The position numbers and the translations under genes are program-made. The notes beneath the pieces are model-generated. The model was given only the letters and a program-made list of their open reading frames with translations. It ran no database searches and was not told the origin of the DNA. This document shows positions 5,723-14,194 of a stretch of 22,654 nt of DNA, piece by piece. Within the stretch, counting starts at the first letter, position 1, and each line of letters begins with the position of its first letter. The DNA is from CAZADH01 sp964483805 (GTDB lineage: Bacteria > Muiribacteriota > Ozemobacteria > Ozemobacterales > Ozemobacteraceae): positions 1-22,654 of the forward strand of contig CAZADH010000077.1 of the NCBI GenBank assembly GCA_964483805.1. Reading direction: 5' to 3'.

Positions 5723-8629
5723 ATGCATGGACGGCCGGGAAAGGTAGAGCGATCCTTGCAACGGATCCTGGGTGTGCTGGCTCTTTGGCTCGCGTTGTGT
5801 GTGGTGCCGCCCTGGCTCGTGGGGCAGTCGGTGCACGGACTGTTGAGCGGGTCGGATCGGATCACCCTCGATCAGCACAGGCAACAGCTCGATCAGGCGC
5901 TGACTGCGATCTCGACGTGGCCGAACCCCGAAGCGTTTCTGGGGCGTCTGCTGCAGGATCACACGGCGCGGGCCTTGCATGCTCGCGATGGCGGCCGGCG
6001 GCTGCGGCGAACCCTGGCCAGCCTGCGTCGGCGTTTCCCGGGATTGTTGGAGTTTGTGGTGCTCGACGCGAGCGGCCGCGTCATGGTCGAGTGCAGTGAC
6101 TCCCCGATGGCGCAGTCACCCCTGTGGCCGCAGTTCCTGGCCGAGGTGCGGGCTGTTCGTGTCACGCGCGACAAGCACGGTGGCACCGGTGACTTCCGGT
6201 CGATCGCCGGCCCCCACCGGCGGCCCGGCAGCTTCAGATCGGTCAATCTGAAGCGCATCTGTTATCACCGGCAACGGTGCTTGCTCATTTTTGTCTCCGA
6301 TATCACCGATCAAGGCATGGTCGTTGCCTACGTCAATCGCGATCCGAGCTGGCAGTGCCTGCCGTATCGCGAGTCGGCCCGGTCGTTCAATCGGCGCCCG
6401 ACCGCGGTGCGTGTCGGTTCGTATGACGTTCGCGACGGCGTTCCCGAACAGGTCGAGGGGATGCCGCTGCAAGGGCCGGCGCTGGCCTTGATGCTGATGG
6501 CGTTGGAAACCAGTCCGCGCCCCGTTTTGCGCGATGATCGGCTCTGGGTGATCCGGCGGGTGACGGCGACCGTCCGGACGGTCGCGACCGTCCCCTGCCC
6601 GCTCACCAGTCGACAGGCGGACCGCCAGGCCCGGCTGATGGTGCTCTCTTGCGGGGTGTCGGCGTTGTTGACGCTGGTGTTGGGCCTGGTGATGACCGGC
6701 CGCTGGCGGCCGCGGTGGTCGCTGCGCGCGCAGTCGCTCGGCCTGTTGTTGGCGGCGGCGGTGGCGCCGGTGCTGGTGCTCGCGTTGATCGCCCAACGTC
6801 ATCTGCACGAGCGGGCGCAGACGCTCGAGGACGGACTGTTCGCCGCCATGGATCAACGCCTCGCCACCGTCGATCGCAATTATCCAACCTTCGTGGGTCA
6901 GTTGGGCAGCGTGGCCCGGCGTGCCTTGACCGTGCCGGTGGCCACTGGCGCGGCATTGGTGCCGATCGTGCAACGGCGTCTCGATGAGCTGGCGACGTTG
7001 GTACCGACGCAGTTGTGTGGTCTCGTCGATCTGCATGGCGAGTTCGTCTGGACGCGCCCTGGGACCGGCATCGCCATCGGCTGGGTGATGTATCTGGGCA
7101 AGATGTTGGGGAACGTGCTGCGTGAGTGTCGCGGGGATCTCGCCCCGATCGATGTCCAGGCCGAGGAACTGGTTTCGCACATCACCGGCCTCGACAGCAT
7201 GTTGAGCCCCGAGGCGATGGTCAAACAACTCCATCAGTTCGTCGACCGGATCGGCCGCAGCAAGATGCTCGTGGGCGATTGGTTCATCTACCTTTATCCG
7301 TGTGGTCGCGTCGGCGCGCGGCCAGACCATCTGGCGGTGCTCATGTGGCATGACCGTGACGTCGCGCGAGCCTACGTGGAGCAAGGGGGCGGGCGTCTTT
7401 GTGCGTTGGCCCGGGGATGGTGGCCCGCGATTCTGCCGCGTTCATCGGAGGCGGGGCCCGGGTTGCCGCGTCAGTTCGCGCAAGGAGCGTTCGCGAAGGC
7501 GCTCGGCAAGCGACTCGAATACGCCACCGACAGCTTGCGTGAACGGAGTTGGCATCGGGGGCGCGGATACCTCGTGACCGCCCGACGGGCCCAGTCATTG
7601 ATCGGACACAACCTCGTCGGTGTGGTCGACCTCGCTGCCATCGATGCCCCGATTTCCCAGATCAAGCGCGATTTCGTCGGATTTGCGATGCTCATGATCC
7701 TCCTGTTGGCGACCGTGGTTCTCACCCTGAAGACCATGTTCCTCGTGCCGATCGGCCACCTCGGTCGCGGCATTGCATCGTTGCGCCAGCGCCGCATCGG
7801 GGAACCCCTGCCGGTTCTGACCGACGACGAACTGGGGGCCCTGACCACCGCGTTCAATGACATGATGGCGAACATGGCCGATCTCGAGGTGGCGCGCATC
7901 GTGCAGGAGCGGCTGTTTCCACAGGTGCCACTGACCGTTGGTGGATGCACGGTGTATGGCACTGTCGTGTGCGCCAGCGCCGTGGGCGGCGACTACTTCG
8001 ACTACTTTCCGGTCGGTGACGGGCGCCTGGCGGTGGTCGTGGGTGATGTGTCGGGCCATGGCGTCGGCGCTGCCTTGGTGATGGCCATGGCCAAAGCCTT
8101 GATTGCCCACCCCGCGACGCCCACCGAACCGGCGACCATGCTGAAGATCATCAATGGGGTGTTTTGCCGGATCCTGGGGCGACAGAAGATGATGACCTGT
8201 CTGGTCCTGTTGGTCGACCCGGCGAATAGCAATATGGCGTATTGCAGTGCCGGGCACTGTGATCCCTTCATCGTCCGGGCGGGCCGGGTGACGCAGCCGA
8301 TCAGCCGCCATCTGCCTCTCGGCGCCCGGCAACGGGGGGAGTTCCGGGTCACCACCGTCGAGTTGCAGCCCGGCGACACCGTGGTGCTGTATAGCGATGG
8401 CCTGGTCGAAGCGCAGAAAGCCACGGGGGGGATGGTCGGATTCGATGGGGTCGAAGCGGCGCTTCCTGAGCTGGTTGCCGGCAGAAGCGGTGACGGTGAT
8501 CCCGTCGCCATGGTGGCGCGGATCCGGCGCTGGCACCACGAACTTACGCAGACCGATCCCCCCCATGACGACGTCACCCTCGTGGCTCTGCATTGCCGAA
8601 ACCCGCATGCCCCGGCGGCAACGGCATGA
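5723..8629 (+). CDS. Receptor-type PP2C/SpoIIE phosphatase with HAMP domain (first of a pair)
   Basis: 968 residues from ATG 5723; the Shine-Dalgarno signal is weak, and TTG 5756 behind GGAAAGG is an alternative start. Topology: membrane segment about 11-33, a first outer domain of about 270 residues, two membrane segments (about 304-325 and 338-358), a second outer domain of about 290 residues, a membrane segment near 650-672, HAMP about 674-726 ending in TDDELGALTTAFNDMM, then a SpoIIE-type Ser/Thr phosphatase. Metal-binding acidic residues are all present: D757 in GGDYFDY, D775 in GDVSGHG, D892 in YSDGLVE, D949-D950 in DDVTLV. Such enzymes usually dephosphorylate anti-anti-sigma (STAS) proteins in partner-switching cascades; no STAS or anti-sigma gene is in this window. 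The outer domains are not recognised. The end overlaps the next gene by ATGA. Confidence 0.9.
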   Translation: MHGRPGKVERSLQRILGVLALWLALCVVPPWLVGQSVHGLLSGSDRITLDQHRQQLDQALTAISTWPNPEAFLGRLLQDHTARALHARDGGRRLRRTLASLRRRFPGLLEFVVLDASGRVMVECSDSPMAQSPLWPQFLAEVRAVRVTRDKHGGTGDFRSIAGPHRRPGSFRSVNLKRICYHRQRCLLIFVSDITDQGMVVAYVNRDPSWQCLPYRESARSFNRRPTAVRVGSYDVRDGVPEQVEGMPLQGPALALMLMALETSPRPVLRDDRLWVIRRVTATVRTVATVPCPLTSRQADRQARLMVLSCGVSALLTLVLGLVMTGRWRPRWSLRAQSLGLLLAAAVAPVLVLALIAQRHLHERAQTLEDGLFAAMDQRLATVDRNYPTFVGQLGSVARRALTVPVATGAALVPIVQRRLDELATLVPTQLCGLVDLHGEFVWTRPGTGIAIGWVMYLGKMLGNVLRECRGDLAPIDVQAEELVSHITGLDSMLSPEAMVKQLHQFVDRIGRSKMLVGDWFIYLYPCGRVGARPDHLAVLMWHDRDVARAYVEQGGGRLCALARGWWPAILPRSSEAGPGLPRQFAQGAFAKALGKRLEYATDSLRERSWHRGRGYLVTARRAQSLIGHNLVGVVDLAAIDAPISQIKRDFVGFAMLMILLLATVVLTLKTMFLVPIGHLGRGIASLRQRRIGEPLPVLTDDELGALTTAFNDMMANMADLEVARIVQERLFPQVPLTVGGCTVYGTVVCASAVGGDYFDYFPVGDGRLAVVVGDVSGHGVGAALVMAMAKALIAHPATPTEPATMLKIINGVFCRILGRQKMMTCLVLLVDPANSNMAYCSAGHCDPFIVRAGRVTQPISRHLPLGARQRGEFRVTTVELQPGDTVVLYSDGLVEAQKATGGMVGFDGVEAALPELVAGRSGDGDPVAMVARIRRWHHELTQTDPPHDDVTLVALHCRNPHAPAATA

Positions 8630-11600
8630 CGCGCATCGCGCCGAGCCGGCGGCCCGAAACGCAGTTTCGGGCAGGGCAAACGACCCATGGCGCCTGGTGT
8701 TGGCTGACGTGGGTGGCACGGTGCGTCGTCTTTCTGGGGATTCCCTTCCTGCTGCTCGGGTTGGCCACGATGCGCTGGCAACACGCGGCGCTGGTCTCGG
8801 CCCGCGAACAGGCGCGGAGCGAGTTGCGGCAGACGTTGGCACAACTGCGCAGCGAGGCCGAGGCACACCCGGCCCTCGAACGATTGCTGTCGGGGATGGC
8901 GCCGCGCGTCCTGCGGGCCATGCCGGAGCCGCGGGCCCAGCGGATGCTCGCCGACCTGCATCGCCGCTACCCCGGTGTCTTCCGATTCACGGTCCTCGAT
9001 GCCGAAGGAAATCCGGTGGCGGCGCTGTGTGATGGCGTGCCGTCGCGAACGGTGGCTCGCCGCCTGTTTGCGGCCTTCCAGGAGTTGCGTCGCGGCCGCA
9101 GCGACCTGTGGCACCAGCATCGGTCGCTGTTCACCGCATTTCTGGGCAAGATCGACATTGAGCGTGCTGAACCATCTGCGCACGCCGCGCGCGGGGCAAC
9201 GGGGCCGTTCGGTCGTCTGTTGGTCGCCAATGGCCACGGTGAAGGCACGTATGTTTTTCTGTCGACTCCGGCGCCCGAGGGCATGGTCGTCGTCCAGTTG
9301 GCCAATGAAGCATCCTGGGAACGTCGGTGTCTGGTCGACCGGGTTGCCCAGCACCGCATCCGCGCCCGCCTTCACCCCGACCGTGCCGAACCGGTTCAGG
9401 TCGAACTGATCGATGTGGCCGATATCGAGTTGCCACGCGTGGCCCGGACCCCTGTCGGCCAGGCGTTGGCCACGCGCCTCGGTCTGTCGGCATCAGAGCT
9501 CGATGGCGTGTTGTGTTGCCTGCTGCGCGATCAACTTCCGGTCGTTGCTGCGGCAGGGCGATATTGGAGCGTCCAGCCGGTGGCACCCCACGAAGCATTA
9601 TTAGGAAGTGTTCGCATTCCCCCGATTGGCGAGGGGTCGTTTGCCCTGCACGAAACGCCCACCGCGCCATCCGTGGCGGGCGGCCGAGCGGTGACGCCAG
9701 CCAACACCGTGCCCCGTATTCTCTGGCTCACCGTCTTCGTGGTCGTCGGTCTCGGTTATCGACTCCTGTCTGGGCGATCGCGCTTCTCCCTGTCGGTGCG
9801 ATTCCGTCTGACATTGCTGTTTGCCTGCACTGCCGGTGTGCCGCTGCTGGTCACGCTCCTGGTGGCCACCGGCTACGTCAAAGACCTCCGGGCCACGCGG
9901 GAGACTGCTTTGCACCAGGACCACGAGGACCTGTTGCGTGGATTCGACACCGGTTTTCGCAGCTACCTCGCCGATCTGGGGGAGCGCCTGGCGCGCAGCA
10001 TTGCCCCCGCGAGCAGCACGGCCGACCTGACCGTGGCCAAGGCGCTCGCCCAGGTCGAGGCGCTGCGGGCGAAGTTTCGGCCCGACCGCGCCCAGGTCTT
10101 CGATGCCGCGGGGCGCGACCTGTGTGCGACCGTGGCGGGTCCGCGGATGGCGTCGATGCCCCGCAGCATCCTGCCCTGGCCGGCGATGGTCCGCACCGAG
10201 TTGCGCGCCCTCAACGCCGACCTGGTTCCCGACCAGGCGGGTTCGCGATCGGCCGAGTCGCAATCGGAGTTCTCGCGCGTCGCCAGCGAACAACTGGAGG
10301 GCACTTTCAAGGGGCTGATGCACAACCTGCGTGGTGTCTCGGTGTTTGTTCAGGGCGGGCGGACGGCCTTCGTCTTTGCCCATCCGTTGACCGATGCCGC
10401 TGGCAGCGCGCGGTTCCTGGTGATTCTCGAGTGGTCTGAACTGGGGATGAAGACGAGTTATCTGCGGTCGCAGTTCTTGACACTGCAACGGCGACTGCCG
10501 TCGGCACGCCTCGTCGTGGCCTGTCGCACCGACGCGCGCAACGATCTTCCCGAGCGGCCCCGGCCGCGTTGGTTGGTTCTGGCGATGCGCCGGCTCGAGC
10601 AGCAGAGCGGTCGTTTGTGGGCATCGTGGCCCGGTCGCGGCGACGCCCGACTGGTGACGGCCATCTCGGGTGTGGAACTGGGCGGTTTCGATGTGTTGGC
10701 CATCACGACCGACCGCAGCATTTCGACGGAGGTTGCCGACCTGCAATACGGGCTGGGCGCGGCCGTCGTCGCCTTGCTGTTGCTCGGCGGCGCCGGCGGT
10801 GCCGTGCTGGCGCGGCGAATCCTGCAGCCGATCGGTGTTCTCGCCGGCGGCGTGGCGTCGCTGCAGCGCCGGGAGTTTCGCTGGCGTGGTCAGAGCCTGG
10901 CCGACGATGAACTGGGTGAATTGACGACGGCGTTCAACAGCATGATGGAGGGCCTCGAGGATCTCGAGATCGGTCGGGTCGTGCAGGAGAATCTCTTTCC
11001 TGCCAGGCCCCTGTCGTTTCCCGGTGGGGCCGTGTTCGGTTCGTGCGTCGCCGCGTCGCAGATGGGCGGCGACTACTTCGATTACTTTCTCACCCCGGCC
11101 AACAGCGTCGCCCTGGTGTTTGGCGATGTCGCCGGGCACGGCGTGGCGGCGGCACTGGTCATGGGGATGGCGAAAGCGCTGGTCGACCACCCGGGCACGT
11201 CACCTGAACCCGGGGCGGTGGTTGCCGTCCTCAACCGGGTCCTGCACGGCACCCTCGGACGTCGCGGCATGATGACCCTGTGGGTGGCCAACCTCGATCT
11301 GGCAACACAATGTATGACATATTGCAGTGCCGGCCAGACCTCGCCGTTGCTGGTTCGCGAGGGGCGCGCCACCTTCCTCGATCAGCCGGGGTTGCCGCTG
11401 GCCGCGCGGTCGGAGGCCCGGTATCGTTCCGCCACCTGCCCTTTGCGGCCCGGTGACCGCCTGGTGTGCTACAGCGATGGACTGCCCGAGTCGTTGCTGC
11501 CGTCGGGCGAGCAGATCGGTTACGCGCGTCTCGCCGAAGCCCTCCCCGGACTGCTCGGTGCCAACCCCGAAGACACCGTGACCCGGTTGCGCGACTGGCA

Positions 11601-11685
11601 CCGGCAGACCGCGCATCCCGGCCCGCAGGCCGACGACATCACGATCACCGCGTTGCATCTGGATCAGGTTCGCGCTGGCGCGTGA
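8626..11685 (+). CDS. Receptor-type PP2C/SpoIIE phosphatase with HAMP domain (second of a pair)
   Basis: 1019 residues from ATG 8626, which overlaps the stop of its paralogue; an in-frame GTG at 8713 is a possible alternative. The layout repeats the upstream gene: N-terminal membrane segment, outer domain, two neighbouring membrane segments (about 365-385 and 395-420), second outer domain, membrane segment near 710-730, HAMP with ADDELGELTTAFNSMM, and SpoIIE phosphatase with D816 (GGDYFDY), D834 (GDVAGHG), D951 (YSDGLPE) and D1003-D1004 (DDITI). The catalytic parts of the pair are clearly homologous, while the outer domains differ widely, so they probably read different signals into a shared output. 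Residues about 8-22 (RRPETQFRAGQTTHG) are encoded by a palindromic element, and near residues 337-345 GSFALHET is encoded by a partial inverted copy of it. Confidence 0.9.
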   Translation: MTRIAPSRRPETQFRAGQTTHGAWCWLTWVARCVVFLGIPFLLLGLATMRWQHAALVSAREQARSELRQTLAQLRSEAEAHPALERLLSGMAPRVLRAMPEPRAQRMLADLHRRYPGVFRFTVLDAEGNPVAALCDGVPSRTVARRLFAAFQELRRGRSDLWHQHRSLFTAFLGKIDIERAEPSAHAARGATGPFGRLLVANGHGEGTYVFLSTPAPEGMVVVQLANEASWERRCLVDRVAQHRIRARLHPDRAEPVQVELIDVADIELPRVARTPVGQALATRLGLSASELDGVLCCLLRDQLPVVAAAGRYWSVQPVAPHEALLGSVRIPPIGEGSFALHETPTAPSVAGGRAVTPANTVPRILWLTVFVVVGLGYRLLSGRSRFSLSVRFRLTLLFACTAGVPLLVTLLVATGYVKDLRATRETALHQDHEDLLRGFDTGFRSYLADLGERLARSIAPASSTADLTVAKALAQVEALRAKFRPDRAQVFDAAGRDLCATVAGPRMASMPRSILPWPAMVRTELRALNADLVPDQAGSRSAESQSEFSRVASEQLEGTFKGLMHNLRGVSVFVQGGRTAFVFAHPLTDAAGSARFLVILEWSELGMKTSYLRSQFLTLQRRLPSARLVVACRTDARNDLPERPRPRWLVLAMRRLEQQSGRLWASWPGRGDARLVTAISGVELGGFDVLAITTDRSISTEVADLQYGLGAAVVALLLLGGAGGAVLARRILQPIGVLAGGVASLQRREFRWRGQSLADDELGELTTAFNSMMEGLEDLEIGRVVQENLFPARPLSFPGGAVFGSCVAASQMGGDYFDYFLTPANSVALVFGDVAGHGVAAALVMGMAKALVDHPGTSPEPGAVVAVLNRVLHGTLGRRGMMTLWVANLDLATQCMTYCSAGQTSPLLVREGRATFLDQPGLPLAARSEARYRSATCPLRPGDRLVCYSDGLPESLLPSGEQIGYARLAEALPGLLGANPEDTVTRLRDWHRQTAHPGPQADDITITALHLDQVRAGA
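8650..8686 (+). repeat. Palindromic element (module B) in the 5' end of the second SpoIIE gene
   Basis: Matches 578-614 with a single mismatch over 37 bases, including the perfect hairpin GCCCGAAAC-GCA-GTTTCGGGC (8652-8672) and the GCAAACGACCC tail. Here it is read in a different frame (PETQFRAGQTT) from the copy in the amidohydrolase (ARNAVSGSANDP). Confidence 0.9.
9634..9680 (-). repeat. Degenerate inverted copy of module B in the same gene
   Basis: GGGTCGTTTGCCCTGC (9634-9649) is the exact reverse complement of 8671-8686. The following CACGAAACGCCC and CGCCATCCGTGGCG look like decayed hairpin and CCATGG parts. The gene reads it as GSFALHET, close to GSFALPET on the opposite strand of the intact copies. 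Confidence 0.6.
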
Positions 11686-11789
11686 GGGCGATCATGGCGC
11701 GAGCCAGAACCCCATGGTAGCATCGCACGATATCAACCAGTGGGCGGCGGTTGTCCCAGTAGGGAAAAGCGGATGAAAGGTGGCAGCGT

Positions 11790-11993
11790 TTGAGCATTCC
11801 GAGTCGTCGGCGGATCGAACTGGTCAATCGGATCAATGCCGGATTTGCTCTCGGTACAGTCAGCGGTTACCACTGTCTCAGAGAGGTCATCGGGGCCGAA
11901 GGCTTCGGCGTCGATTACCAAGATGTCGCGTGCAAAAGCGGGAACCAGGAAGCTCTGGACCTGTTCGCGGCGCATGGCCTGCCGGGTTCATGA
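11790..11993 (+). CDS. Small conserved-looking protein of unknown function, 67 aa
   Basis: Start TTG 11790 with AAAGG (11776-11780) 9 nt upstream; the stop TGA overlaps the ATG of the next gene. The frame is closed by TAG at 11760-11762, so it is not an extension of a longer gene. The product is soluble, begins with SIPSRRRIELVNRINAGFALG, contains SGYHCLREVIGAEGFGVDYQ and KSGNQEALDLFAAHGL, and looks like a folded helical domain rather than random translation. It has two Cys. I do not recognise the family. Coupling to the membrane spermidine synthase-like gene and the radical SAM gene suggests a shared pathway. Confidence 0.6.
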   Translation: MSIPSRRRIELVNRINAGFALGTVSGYHCLREVIGAEGFGVDYQDVACKSGNQEALDLFAAHGLPGS

Positions 11994-14194
11994 TTCCTGT
12001 CAACCTGCGCGAGTTGCTGTTTGCCGCGACCATCGTCGTGTGCTCGTTCCTGCTCTTCGTGGTCGAACCGTTGGCGGGCAAGGCGTTGTTGCCACCGTTC
12101 GGCGGTTCGGCCGCCGTGTGGTCGGCCTGCCTGTTGTTCTTTCAACTCGTGCTGCTGGCCGGTTACGCCTGGAGTCACCTGTTGCAGCGCTTGCCGGTGC
12201 GGGGCCAGTTCGTGGTGCAGGCGGTCGCCGTTTCTCTGGCCATAGCCCTGCAGAACGGCAGTGCTCTGGTGACCGCGGGGTCCGAGTTGGCGGGTGGAGC
12301 GGGCGGGCCGGCAACAGGTGCCGGCGGGCCGATCGACACGCCGGTCATGGTCATCCTCGGCCGTTTGCTGGCAACGATTGGTATGCCATACCTTGTATTG
12401 TCGAGCGTCAGCCCGTTGCTGCAGGCCTGGTCGACCCTGGGTGGCGGGCGCAACCCGTATCGGCTGTATGCCCTGTCGAATGTGGCCTCGCTCGTCGCCT
12501 TGCTGTCGTATCCGTTGCTGCTCGAGCCGGCGCTTGGGCTCTCGGCGCTCCTGCAGATGTGGGCGACGGGCATCAATACTGCCGGTGTGTTGCTATTGTG
12601 TTGCATCGCCGTCAGTTGGCAGGCAGCTACAACGGCTCCGGTCGGTGCTGTGTCGTCGGCGAAGGCCGCGTGTGCCGATGAGGCCAGCGCCAGGCCCGCT
12701 GGCGACAGCCCGTTGGCAGCCGAACTGGCCACCGCGACGGCGGTTCTGGCCGGCACTCGTGCCGACCTGTCGTTGGCCGCCTTCGGCATCACCTGGCGCA
12801 CCTGGGTGCTGTGGCTGGTCGGGTCGGCCGGTGGGTCGGTGCTCTTGCTCGCCTTCACCAATCACATCTGTCGCGATCTGGCGCCGGTGCCGTTTTTGTG
12901 GGTGCTGCCGCTGGCGCTCTATCTGCTGACCTTCGTGCTCGTGTTTGCCGATCCGCCCTGGTATCGCACCCGCCCCACGGCCCTGGCGGTTCTCGGTCTC
13001 GGGGCGCTGCAGGTGCTCCCGTGGTTGGGCGGCGAACGGGCGTCGGCGCTGGTCTCGGTCAATCTCAACCTGGCGACGTTCTTCGTGATGACCTGGTTCC
13101 TGCATGGCGAGGTCGGGCGCCGGCGTCCGCCGCCCATCGGTTTGACCGGCTTCTATCTGATGCTGTCGGTCGGCGGTGCGCTGGGCGGTGTGTTGGTCAA
13201 CTTCGTTGCCCCAGCGGTGTTCAGCGATTACTGGGAACTGCCGCTCGCCGAAGCGGTGGTCGCGATCGTTGCTGCCCGGGTGCTCTTGCGTGATCCGGAA
13301 TCGGTCTGGCACCCGCGCCCCGGGGCCCGGGCGCCGCTGTTGCCGGTGGCACTGGCCACGATGATCGTGATGTTCAGCCTGGTGCCGCCGTTCATGCCCG
13401 GCGGCGAGTTGTGGTTCCGGCAACGCAACTTCTACGGCGTGGTGCGGGTGAGCGCGGATGCCGACCGCGTCGTGCTCACCCACGGTCGTGTCGAGCACGG
13501 CAATCGCGCGCTCGCTCCGGCCCAGGCCATACTGCCGACGGCGTACTACGGGCCGAACTCGGCTGTCGATGCGGTGTTTCGCCTGCTCGCGCCGCGTGGT
13601 CCGCTCACGGTCGGGGCGGTCGGCATGGGCGTGGGCACGATCGCGGCCTATGGGCGGTCCGGCGACCGCTTCACGTTCTTCGAACTCAACCCGGCGGTGG
13701 TCGAAGCGGCGATGAAATACTTCGTATTTATTAGCTCGTCGGCGGCCCAGGTCGAGATCGTCGTGGGCGACGGCCGCCGCGCTCTCGAGCAGCGGTCTGC
13801 ATCGGCGCCGTTCGATCTGCTGGTGCTCGATGCGTTCAGCAGCGACGCGATTCCGACCCACCTGCTCACCCGCGAGGCGTTCAAGGTCTATCGGCGGCAC
13901 CTGCGCGCCGACGGTATCCTGCTCGTGCACATCAGCAACAACCATCTCGACCTCGGGCCGTTGATGGCCGGCCTCGCCGCCGACAACGGCTGGCGCCTCG
14001 TTCTCACCGATTCGTTGGCAACCGAGAAGAACTGCCTGCGGTCGTTGTATGCGATCCTGTTGCCGGTGTCGTTCAGGCACGCGGTGGTGCCACCGCCGGC
14101 CGCGATCTTCCAGGCGGTCGACCTCGAGGCCAAAGGGTTGCGGCGCCTGCTCTGGACCGACGACGCCAGCGACCTGCTCAGCGTCTTGCGGTGA
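11990..14194 (+). CDS. Fused membrane-domain/spermidine synthase-like protein
   Basis: 734 residues from ATG 11990 (ATGA overlap). The N-terminal about 460 residues form many membrane segments with family hallmarks: FVVEPLAGKALLPPFGGSAAVW near the start, DLAPVPFLWVLPLALYLLTF in the middle and LTGFYLMLSVGGALGGVLVNF later. The C-terminal domain is a spermidine synthase/methyltransferase fold: FYGVVRV, YYGPNSAVD, the glycine loop GMGVG (545-549), the acidic strand end FELNP (E565), GDGR (D594) and LDAFSSDAIPTHLLT (D614). Real aminopropyltransferases use an Asp pair; the LDAFSSD motif is present here, but substrate and reaction cannot be fixed, since this large family is mostly uncharacterised. 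Two loops (about 95-118 and 222-265) are Ala/Gly-rich and unconserved. The end overlaps the radical SAM gene by GTGA. Confidence 0.9.
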   Translation: MIPVNLRELLFAATIVVCSFLLFVVEPLAGKALLPPFGGSAAVWSACLLFFQLVLLAGYAWSHLLQRLPVRGQFVVQAVAVSLAIALQNGSALVTAGSELAGGAGGPATGAGGPIDTPVMVILGRLLATIGMPYLVLSSVSPLLQAWSTLGGGRNPYRLYALSNVASLVALLSYPLLLEPALGLSALLQMWATGINTAGVLLLCCIAVSWQAATTAPVGAVSSAKAACADEASARPAGDSPLAAELATATAVLAGTRADLSLAAFGITWRTWVLWLVGSAGGSVLLLAFTNHICRDLAPVPFLWVLPLALYLLTFVLVFADPPWYRTRPTALAVLGLGALQVLPWLGGERASALVSVNLNLATFFVMTWFLHGEVGRRRPPPIGLTGFYLMLSVGGALGGVLVNFVAPAVFSDYWELPLAEAVVAIVAARVLLRDPESVWHPRPGARAPLLPVALATMIVMFSLVPPFMPGGELWFRQRNFYGVVRVSADADRVVLTHGRVEHGNRALAPAQAILPTAYYGPNSAVDAVFRLLAPRGPLTVGAVGMGVGTIAAYGRSGDRFTFFELNPAVVEAAMKYFVFISSSAAQVEIVVGDGRRALEQRSASAPFDLLVLDAFSSDAIPTHLLTREAFKVYRRHLRADGILLVHISNNHLDLGPLMAGLAADNGWRLVLTDSLATEKNCLRSLYAILLPVSFRHAVVPPPAAIFQAVDLEAKGLRRLLWTDDASDLLSVLR

